From a virus, in the IMG/VR virus record IMGVR_UViG_3300025889_000582, positions 1-31,244 of that record: a DNA stretch of 31,244 bases. One strand, given 5' to 3'. Each line of letters opens with the position of its first letter. The first letter of the stretch is position 1. This document shows, piece by piece, positions 5,720-10,424 of the stretch. Below the pieces are notes generated by a model that was not told the DNA's origin, did not search any database, and worked only from the letters and a program-made list of their open reading frames with translations. Position numbers and translations under genes: made by a program.

Positions 5720-6128
5720 ATTCCGAATTCTTGGGGTTGGTCAAAGTAACCCCGTGATCTAGTCCCCAATGAAAAACCTGCTCCATAAATTGATGCATTT
5801 CGCCTTTACTCAAACTCGACGTAGATCTGAGTTGATGCTTGATCTCCGTCTTACCGATAAAGACATCTTCCGTTCCAAGAAACTCGTTCTTCATCAGTAG
5901 TTTCATTTTCTCTGGCGTGATGTCGATCTTGCTTGAGAAGTGATCTGCCATCTCACCGCACCACATATGAAATAAAGCATTCTGACTCAGGCTTCTAGTC
6001 GCAGAATACGGCTCAACCTTCCAGGCTATCGGTCTTGAGTAATCCCAGTCATCAAGAAATTTCTTGAAGAACTTCAAGACTTGATCAATATCCTTCCGAT
6101 TACGAATCATCCAGAATACGCCGTTCAT
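5691..6128 (-). CDS. ninB: NinB-like recombination protein
   Basis: This 145-aa protein contains RSLSQNALFHMWCGEMADHF (about residues 46-65), the best-known signature of NinB, and a conserved C-terminal helix region. Lambda NinB (Orf) binds single-stranded DNA and supports the recombinase-loading step in Red-type recombination. The ATG at 6128 overlaps the stop of a possible tiny upstream ORF (ATGA). The gene is followed by NinG, as in lambdoid phages. Confidence 0.85.
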   Translation of the reverse strand: MNGVFWMIRNRKDIDQVLKFFKKFLDDWDYSRPIAWKVEPYSATRSLSQNALFHMWCGEMADHFSSKIDITPEKMKLLMKNEFLGTEDVFIGKTEIKHQLRSTSSLSKGEMHQFMEQVFHWGLDHGVTLTNPKNSEFARARNAAI

Positions 6129-6226
6129 CTTCGTTTAACCTCTTCAATCACGTCTTCGACAAACCACTTCACTTCTAACCAAAGCCTTTTTAAACCTTTA
6201 ATTAATTGATCTTTCCAAGAAATCAA
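6125..6226 (-). CDS. Possible 33-aa leader peptide coupled to NinB
   Basis: An open frame from TTG 6226 to TGA 6125-6127 would encode a helical, charged peptide containing KDQLIKGLKRLWLEVKW and ending VIEEVKRR. Its stop overlaps the NinB ATG (ATGA), which suggests coupling. It has no ATG and no clear ribosome site, and its first 29 nt overlap the HTH gene. A shorter GTG start would leave only 15 residues. It may be real or may simply be the bridge between two genes. Confidence 0.3.
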   Translation of the reverse strand: MISWKDQLIKGLKRLWLEVKWFVEDVIEEVKRR

Positions 6227-6419
6227 AGACTTCAACGTCGAGACCATGACAGACTTTAATAACCAACGATATTTTTGCATCCTTCCTGCCCCGCCAGTGA
6301 TTTATTTGTTGTCGATGAACATTGAGCCGACGGGCTAGTTCAGAAGAACTAACCCTTTGCTCATCCTGCATTTCCTTCAGAGCTTTGCCGAAATCAAAAC
6401 GGTAGGTCATCACCGTCAT
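6198..6419 (-). CDS. Small HTH (XRE/Cro-like) DNA-binding protein
   Basis: The protein has up to 73 aa. Residues about 24-45 (SSSELARRLNVHRQQINHWRGR in part) form a Cro/CI-type helix-turn-helix, with the remaining helix at KISLVIKVCHGL. Starts at 6419 or, leaving out three residues, at ATG 6410 (MTYRFDFG) are both possible. It overlaps the upstream gene's stop by 26 nt. As the only recognisable regulator in the window it is the best candidate to bind the inverted repeats at 7907-7940 or 4535-4572. That link is inferred. Confidence 0.8.
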   Translation of the reverse strand: MTVMTYRFDFGKALKEMQDEQRVSSSELARRLNVHRQQINHWRGRKDAKISLVIKVCHGLDVEVFDFLERSIN

Positions 6420-6621
6420 CCTTTTTATATGGATCTGAGATCTTACCAGTCATCACTGGCTGGTTCCCAGATGCGTCATCGCGTTTCCACAAGGCAATAT
6501 CTAAAGTTTCACCTTCCTTGATATCCCTATGAGCAACGACCTTACCCGTTACGACTGGCTGCTTATCGCCGCCTTTGTCGTTCTTCCACAGGCTTACTTT
6601 TCCCCGATTGTCATATTGCAT
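6394..6621 (-). CDS. Small repeat protein with SSB-like acidic tail
   Basis: This 75-aa protein has two copies of a about 20-residue unit: VSLWKND...QPVVTGKV (about 9-28) and IALWKRD...QPVMTGKI (about 42-61), identical at roughly half the positions. It ends DDGDDLPF, which closely resembles the C-terminal tip of single-stranded DNA-binding proteins that recruits partner enzymes. LWKN...P...G units also occur in DUF736-like phage proteins. Placed between the exonuclease and HTH/NinB genes, it could be a small ssDNA-binding or partner-recruiting protein. That role is inferred. Start ATG 6621 lies 1 bp after the exonuclease stop. Confidence 0.7.
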   Translation of the reverse strand: MQYDNRGKVSLWKNDKGGDKQPVVTGKVVAHRDIKEGETLDIALWKRDDASGNQPVMTGKISDPYKKDDGDDLPF

Positions 6622-6622
6622 T

Positions 6623-7231
6623 TTAGACTCCTATGAGTTGAAAGTTAGTTTCTAGATCTTCAAGTAGTTTCTCAATCGCCGCTTGAAGACCAGCGATATA
6701 CTTATCATCCCGTTGAACTTTCATGATCAAATTAGGAAGATCTGGATGGTAAGACATAAACCAATAGTCTGGTAAATCCATGATCCACATAGTCCCCTGG
6801 ACTTGGGCATAATACTCTGGTGGCATGATTCCTTCTTTGTGGTAATCAATAAGATACTTCACCTGAGTCGTATGCATCGGACATTTAATCTCTAGCCCGA
6901 TATCACCGACTAACCGATCAGGACTGCAACCGATAGCTTCCTTGTCATCGGTTACAAACCCGATTTCTCGGCAGGGTAAATCTGTCTGAAAACTAAACAC
7001 ATCAGCCGCTTGGGGTTCTAGTTCACGGCCACGTTTCATGTGGAAAGTATCAAAGCCTTCAAACCGTTTCATTGATAGTCTTTCGGCTAAAAGCTCGTGC
7101 ATATACTTCTCAGCACTAGCTGACGGCTTACCTGTACCCGTGACGCAATCTTTGAACCTACTTGCTGAAGGCTTGCCCAGGCGGAGCCTGAACCACTCAG
7201 GCGTCCCTTGTTCCACGTTGTGGATCTTCAT
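6623..7231 (-). CDS. YqaJ-like viral exonuclease (recombinase partner)
   Basis: This 202-aa protein has the YqaJ/lambda-Exo order: GTPEWFRLRLGKPSAS (9-24), RGRELEP (67-73), CSPDRLVGDIGLEIKCP (102-118) with D105, E114 and K116 as the PD-(D/E)XK metal site, and YYAQVQGTMWI (near 141). Such enzymes resect double-strand ends 5' to 3' for the annealing protein next door. The ATG overlaps the stop of the 28-aa ORF (ATGA) and has no clear ribosome site of its own, so it is probably translated by coupling. Confidence 0.9.
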   Translation of the reverse strand: MKIHNVEQGTPEWFRLRLGKPSASRFKDCVTGTGKPSASAEKYMHELLAERLSMKRFEGFDTFHMKRGRELEPQAADVFSFQTDLPCREIGFVTDDKEAIGCSPDRLVGDIGLEIKCPMHTTQVKYLIDYHKEGIMPPEYYAQVQGTMWIMDLPDYWFMSYHPDLPNLIMKVQRDDKYIAGLQAAIEKLLEDLETNFQLIGV

Positions 7232-7314
7232 CGATACATTCGCTGGAAGTCAGGCTTACGGATGAAGTCTTTCGCTTCAATGAAAAATCCCCAGTCTGAG
7301 AACCTTCTTCTCAT
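7228..7314 (-). CDS. 28-aa microprotein between ERF and exonuclease
   Basis: The ORF (MRRRFSDWGFFIEAKDFIRK, then eight more residues) starts at ATG 7314 inside an ATGA overlap with the ERF stop and ends in an ATGA overlap with the exonuclease start. AGGGGG sits 5-6 nt upstream of its ATG. The double overlap and the missing ribosome site on the exonuclease argue that it is translated. Whether the arginine-rich, aromatic peptide has a function or only carries ribosomes to the next gene is unknown. Confidence 0.6.
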   Translation of the reverse strand: MRRRFSDWGFFIEAKDFIRKPDFQRMYR

Positions 7315-7898
7315 TTCTGCCCCCTTTTCTTCTGCTGAAGTTGACTCACTGCCTTGTCGTATTGACTGTCCGTAAGGTTTTCAATCTTCTCAACGCCATA
7401 GACTTTGAGAAACGCTTGACGATTAGACTTAGTAGAGTCTAGTAACGCATCGATGTGCGCTACTTTCTTCTCTGAGATGTTCTCAATACCAATAGAGTTA
7501 TCCGTAAGTGTCTGAGCATCATTGTCATCTTCAGCATTGATGCCCCACATCGCTTGAGCTTGGTATCTACGGATGTAGGTAGAGATAATCCCGATATCCT
7601 GGGGAACGTTCTTCACGTTATCGGACAACGGAACCATCGCACTACAGCGGATCCACTGACCAGAACCGTGGGATATCTGAGACTGTACCGTTACCCGTTC
7701 ATCGATCATATCCACCGACTGGATGAAACTTAATCCATGGGATGATGCGACTGGACGGATGGCGTTAAGAACTGACGTTAGATCAGCGTATTCGTTTTTG
7801 AAGAACGTATTCTTCGTGTTCTTGGCTGGATTCTTGATCTCAGCCTGAGCCTTCGCCATTGCAGCGAATAGCTCGTTGACTTGTTCTGATTGTTGCAT
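7311..7898 (-). CDS. erf: ERF-family single-strand annealing protein
   Basis: From ATG 7898 the protein is 195 aa. It carries the ERF core: FKNEYADLTSVLNAIRPVASSHGLSFIQ in part (about 33-60), QWIRCSAMVPL, and DIGIISTYIRRYQAQAMWGI in part, where the conserved arginine-tyrosine block is clear. ERF proteins anneal complementary strands in phage recombination. I prefer 7898 over ATG 7925 because AGGAG lies 7 nt upstream of it and because the promoter -10 at 7929-7934 would start RNA too close to 7925. The C-terminus is basic (QQKKRGQK). The gene heads the recombination operon. Confidence 0.9.
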   Translation of the reverse strand: MQQSEQVNELFAAMAKAQAEIKNPAKNTKNTFFKNEYADLTSVLNAIRPVASSHGLSFIQSVDMIDERVTVQSQISHGSGQWIRCSAMVPLSDNVKNVPQDIGIISTYIRRYQAQAMWGINAEDDNDAQTLTDNSIGIENISEKKVAHIDALLDSTKSNRQAFLKVYGVEKIENLTDSQYDKAVSQLQQKKRGQK

Positions 7899-7906
7899 TT
7901 CATTGC

Positions 7907-7940
7907 TCCTGTTAATAAATGCCATGACATTGTAACAGGA
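7907..7940. promoter_or_regulatory. Candidate operator: inverted repeat around the ERF promoter
   Basis: TCCTGTTA (7907-7914) and TAACAGGA (7933-7940) form an exact inverted repeat with an 18-bp centre. Including flanks, 10 of 13 bases match. It covers the -10 and start region of the minus-strand promoter. One arm is also part of the ribosome-binding region of ERF. Confidence 0.45.
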
Positions 7941-7956
7941 ATGATTAACATTGCAA
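7929..7956 (-). promoter_or_regulatory. Promoter of the recombination operon
   Basis: On the minus strand TTGCAA (7956-7951, 4/6) is followed by a 16-bp spacer and TACAAT (7934-7929, 5/6). The start site would be near 7922, giving a leader of about 24 nt to ATG 7898. It lies in the gap between the lysozyme stop and ERF, where a new operon would be expected to start. Confidence 0.55.
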
Positions 7957-7966
7957 CTATGAAATA

Positions 7967-7975
7967 TGATATATT
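7967..7975 (+). promoter_or_regulatory. Possible plus-strand extended -10 promoter
   Basis: TGATATATT reads as an extended -10 element (TG, one base, TATATT with 5/6 matches) without a well-spaced -35. Start would be near 7982. It faces away from the ERF promoter and runs directly into the plus-strand terminator at 7990-8033. Confidence 0.3.
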
Positions 7976-7989
7976 GCCTGGATTGCTCC

Positions 7990-8033
7990 AGGCCCCTTTC
8001 GGTATCCTTCCCCTAGCCGATCGGGGCCTTTTT
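7990..8033 (+). terminator. Rho-independent terminator reading on the plus strand
   Basis: AGGCCCC (7990-7996) pairs with GGGGCCT (8023-8029). A 2x2 internal loop and TCGG (7999-8002) with CCGA (8017-8020) extend the stem, and five Ts end at 8033. No T-run follows the stem on the minus strand. All supported protein genes are on the minus strand, so this ends a plus-strand RNA. A competing hairpin GCCTGG-6 nt-CCAGGC (7976-7993) shares four bases with it. The 3' end overlaps the last codons of the lysozyme gene. Confidence 0.6.
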
Positions 8034-8447
8034 ATATTCGCCACTTCTGATCATCTCGCAGATCTCAATAGCCCTGTTGCCTACTTGTTTAGCCCACTTG
8101 GAGTCATAGAACTCATCAGCGGCAAGATCGAAATTGCTTGTAGACATAGCTAGATTGGCTTTCTGGAAAAGCATCAACCTGGGAAGACCGATGTTGAAAC
8201 AAATATCAATAATCGCGTGTTGTCTTGCTTCGTTCAAAGTGTTGAACCAAGGGAAGATTTGAAGCTCTTTTATGCATCGGATGATGTCGTTGTCTAGCAA
8301 GAAATCAACTTCATCATCGCTTAAACCTAGACCGCCATCTTGATCAATGTTCCTTCCGACACCGACGGTGATTTTCCCTGCTGAACATTTATACGCATGA
8401 GACTTAACGCCTTCATGACGTTTCAGCATTTCCCTGAGTTTTTCCAT
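8013..8447 (-). CDS. T4-type lysozyme endolysin (GH24)
   Basis: The start is ATG 8447, with AAGGA 5 nt upstream and 1 nt after the holin stop; the longer TTG frame is not needed. The 144-aa enzyme shows RHEG (catalytic Glu12) and YKCSAGKITVGVGRN (19-33) with the conserved Thr27. The position of T4 Asp20 is Cys21. That Cys is common in a natural branch of phage lysozymes, and a D20C change in T4 lysozyme is reported to stay active. It cleaves peptidoglycan at lysis. No signal peptide is seen, so it should depend on the holin for release. Confidence 0.9.
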   Translation of the reverse strand: MEKLREMLKRHEGVKSHAYKCSAGKITVGVGRNIDQDGGLGLSDDEVDFLLDNDIIRCIKELQIFPWFNTLNEARQHAIIDICFNIGLPRLMLFQKANLAMSTSNFDLAADEFYDSKWAKQVGNRAIEICEMIRSGEYKKAPIG

Positions 8448-8448
8448 G

Positions 8449-8919
8449 TCAATCCTTATGACTCGCGCCAAAATAAAAACTTATTATTGATGAAACAATG
8501 CCACCTAAATAGCCCAAGACAAGACTGACAATCGTGTCTGAATTTTGGTCCGGCGGCATGATAGTAACCATCCCGATATACCCACCAAAAAAGATCACGC
8601 ACATGATCGCAATAGCTTTTGGAGTCCAATCTTTTCCCATCGTTTGGCGCGCGTGTTGGATGTCTTGAGTTTCGAGCGCGAAGACATCGACTTCCAATTC
8701 CTTCATCCTGGTTTGAAACTGGATCTCGGCCTTCTTAACTTCAGCTATTTGTTCAGGCGTGGCAGTCTGTAGGGCCTTCTCGATAGACTTTGGCTCAGGG
8801 CTGCATCCTAGTACCTTAGCAATCGTTTCTGCCGCCATGCCCCCTACAGGGCCTCCTAGAGCGGCTCCAATCGTAGGCGCAAGACCACCGATTAAGTTTT
8901 TGATTCCATCTAGTTTCAT
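8449..8919 (-). CDS. 3TM-type holin (GTA holin-like)
   Basis: From ATG 8919 (MKLDGIKNLIGG) the protein has 156 aa; the TTG at 8931 is rejected because an ATG sits right after the upstream stop. A Gly/Ala-rich hydrophobic N-terminus (GGLAPTIGAALGGPVGGMAA) is followed by a charged helix with EIQFQTRMKELEVDVFALE and then two C-terminal membrane segments (AIAIMCVIFFGGYIGMVTIM and VSLVLGYLGGIVSSIISFYF). This matches the 3TM holin family seen in phages and gene transfer agents. It lies directly before the lysozyme, as expected for a lysis pair. Confidence 0.8.
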   Translation of the reverse strand: MKLDGIKNLIGGLAPTIGAALGGPVGGMAAETIAKVLGCSPEPKSIEKALQTATPEQIAEVKKAEIQFQTRMKELEVDVFALETQDIQHARQTMGKDWTPKAIAIMCVIFFGGYIGMVTIMPPDQNSDTIVSLVLGYLGGIVSSIISFYFGASHKD

Positions 8920-8921
8920 AG

Positions 8922-9119
8922 TTAATCCCAAAATTTAACGTTGTCTTTCACCATCTTAGGCTCGCACCAGGCAGTAATCTTATATTGACCATTATCGGAC
9001 GAACCTTTTTCTAGCGCACCTGCGAAGAAGTTACATCGATTCACATTGCGGAAGTACATCATTTCGGTATCCCGCATCTCACCGTTGACCATAATCATTA
9101 ACATAAATGCCATGATCAT
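8922..9119 (-). CDS. Small membrane-anchored protein with three Cys or fewer, 65 aa
   Basis: ATG 9119 overlaps the stop of the upstream gene (ATGA). Residues 1-11 (MIMAFMLMIMV) are strongly hydrophobic but short for a full membrane span. The rest is polar with C29 (NRCNFFAGAL) and C52 (AWCEPKMV). The form recalls small phage lysis accessory proteins with an exported Cys domain. I see no lipobox, so an outer-membrane spanin cannot be claimed. Its place between a coiled-coil membrane protein and the holin supports a lysis or envelope role by context only. Confidence 0.55.
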   Translation of the reverse strand: MIMAFMLMIMVNGEMRDTEMMYFRNVNRCNFFAGALEKGSSDNGQYKITAWCEPKMVKDNVKFWD

Positions 9120-9574
9120 CTCATTCGCACCCAGAGATATAAAGCGCCTAGTAAAAGAACCATGAATGAGATCCCAGAGAACAGAATGGTTCCTAGTAAT
9201 TTCATGGTCTTGCGGAACTCTTTGCGCTTGGCTCTTAGTTTAGCGACTTCTTTCTCATGAGCAAGCCGTGACTCTTCCATCCTTTGTTTGATGGATCGGT
9301 AGAGATCACCTTGTCCTTGAAGCAGGCATATATCTTGCAGTTGTCGGTCAAAGTTAGCCAGTTGCCGCGTGACAGACTCCATCTGAAGCGCCTCTTTGTA
9401 CGACATCACACCAGCGCCTTTCTTCTCAGCTTCTTGGGCTTTCTCAGTAGCCTCTGCCCATCTACCTACCACAGCAGAAAGATCGCCTGCGTGACCCGCT
9501 GACTCTTTCAGGGAACTGATGGCAGAATTAACTGCCTGGACTGCTGCGATTGCTGCGCTGATTTCTGCGATCAT
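9116..9574 (-). CDS. Coiled-coil protein with C-terminal membrane anchor, 152 aa
   Basis: The first about 40 residues are Ala-rich helix (MIAEISAAIAAVQAVNSAI). A long charged helix follows (about 45-125), including RSIKQRMEESRLAHEKEVAKL, with heptad-like spacing. One membrane segment (about 128-148, GTILFSGISFMVLLLGALYLW in part) ends the protein. A GAGGTGAAGT ribosome site precedes the ATG. The layout is reversed relative to an inner-membrane spanin, whose anchor is N-terminal. It sits in the lysis/membrane cluster. Function is not established. Confidence 0.65.
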   Translation of the reverse strand: MIAEISAAIAAVQAVNSAISSLKESAGHAGDLSAVVGRWAEATEKAQEAEKKGAGVMSYKEALQMESVTRQLANFDRQLQDICLLQGQGDLYRSIKQRMEESRLAHEKEVAKLRAKRKEFRKTMKLLGTILFSGISFMVLLLGALYLWVRMR

Positions 9575-9600
9575 ACTTCACCTCAGAAACCAGCGTTAAA

Positions 9601-9792
9601 TCATTCGCTAGCTTCTAACTCTGAATTGATCGTGTTTACATAAGCCTGAAAGACTGTTTGTAACTCACTGATCTGAAGATTCAATGAACGAATCTGATTG
9701 TTGATTTCTTGCATCCTGCCTACTTTTAATTTGATTTCGTCTGAAAGATCATCAATCTCGAATTCACGATCATCGATTTTCAAAGTTGGCAT
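9601..9792 (-). CDS. DUF6447-like small coiled-coil protein, 63 aa
   Basis: I start at ATG 9792 (MPTLKIDDREFEIDDLSDEI) because AAGGAG is 6 nt upstream and the start overlaps the previous stop as TAATG. The longer frame to 9831 would overlap the upstream gene. A short beta-like N-terminus with IDDREFEIDDLSDE is followed by a helix with LNLQISELQTVFQAYVNTI. This matches my recollection of DUF6447, a family of unknown function seen in aquatic phages and bacteria near tail and lysis genes. Confidence 0.7.
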   Translation of the reverse strand: MPTLKIDDREFEIDDLSDEIKLKVGRMQEINNQIRSLNLQISELQTVFQAYVNTINSELEASE

Positions 9793-9953
9793 TATTTGCT
9801 CCTTAATTTTTGAACGGTGTCTGATTCCCATATTCTAATGGATAACCAGATGATAGTAAAAAGTGCGGCAACGTCAGGAAGCCAGCCAGCTAGAGTTGCG
9901 ACGCCACCAGATACTGCGATTGCGTCTGTTATCGCCTTTGCTTCTTCCTGCAC
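9792..9953 (-). CDS. Small holin-like membrane protein, 53 aa
   Basis: GTG 9953 has AAGGA 7 nt upstream and fits better than the TTG at 10004, which would overlap the previous gene by 41 nt. The protein reads QEEAKAITDAIAVSGG near its start, then two hydrophobic stretches (VATLAGWLPDVAALFTIIWL in part), then a basic/polar end (ESDTVQKLRSK). A short acidic N-terminus, membrane centre and charged C-terminus fit class II holin-like proteins. It is coupled to the next gene by TAATG. A true holin role is not proven, because a 3TM holin lies downstream. Confidence 0.65.
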   Translation of the reverse strand: MQEEAKAITDAIAVSGGVATLAGWLPDVAALFTIIWLSIRIWESDTVQKLRSK

Positions 9954-9963
9954 GATGGATTCC

Positions 9964-10125
9964 TTACTTCTTAGCGTGACCAATGTTGACCGCAAGTAGA
10001 TCAACGAATTGCTTGAGCTTAGCTACGATCTTGTCGTCCTTGTCCGTAGGTGTCATTGCGCTAACTACTGATGCTAAGGTTACTGTTGCTGTAAGCCAGT
10101 TAAAGATTTCCCATACGATTTCCAT
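9964..10125 (-). CDS. Small single-TM protein, 53 aa
   Basis: ATG 10125 overlaps the stop of the upstream gene as TAATG. One membrane segment occurs at residues about 5-24 (WEIFNWLTATVTLASVVSAM), followed by the polar tail TPTDKDDKIVAKLKQF and then VDLLAVNIGHAKK. Short phage proteins with this TM-TPTxxDD pattern are frequent around lysis genes. It is a second holin-like or holin-regulator candidate in the cluster, by context. Confidence 0.6.
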   Translation of the reverse strand: MEIVWEIFNWLTATVTLASVVSAMTPTDKDDKIVAKLKQFVDLLAVNIGHAKK

Positions 10126-10424
10126 TACCAAGGCACTCCATTAGCCTGAGTTGGGTTCTTGTCAGATTCAATCTTAGCTGCCAGAGATGCTTCAATAGCG
10201 TCCTTGTCTACACCGTTGTCCCAGCACCACTGTAAGACTTCAGCTTCCGTGAGGCTGTCATAAGCCACGAAGGAAGGATCTGAAGGGTCTGGTGAAAACC
10301 CACAAGTGCCGTAGGATGATGCAGAGTAGTCTCCGTCTACGTCAGTAGCTCGCCAGTGTGCAACAGTTACGCCACCGTCAGCAAGAGTTCTTTCAAGTGT
10401 TGAGATTGTCCATGTTGTTGCCAT
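10125..10424 (-). CDS. DUF7936-like protein, 99 aa
   Basis: The protein starts MATTWTISTLERTLADGGVT and continues with AHWRATDVDGDYSASSYGT, an AYDSLTEAEVLQW motif, and the ending NPTQANGVPW. This set matches a small family found beside tail-fibre genes in aquatic phages (I recall it as DUF7936). Function is unknown; a virion or fibre-associated role is possible. The ATG overlaps the fibre stop as TAATG, with AAGGAG upstream. Confidence 0.7.
   Translation of the reverse strand: MATTWTISTLERTLADGGVTVAHWRATDVDGDYSASSYGTCGFSPDPSDPSFVAYDSLTEAEVLQWCWDNGVDKDAIEASLAAKIESDKNPTQANGVPW

Noticed and set aside
7899-7925. ERF start at ATG 7925
   Set aside because: No ribosome site, and the promoter -10 at 7929-7934 leaves no leader. 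ATG 7898 has AGGAG at 7 nt.
8448-8471. Lysozyme start at TTG 8471
   Set aside because: ATG 8447 has a ribosome site and gives a protein aligned with T4 lysozyme from its first residues.
9954-10004. Longer holin-like ORF from TTG 10004
   Set aside because: It would overlap the 53-aa upstream gene by 41 nt and use a TTG, while GTG 9953 has AAGGA at good distance.
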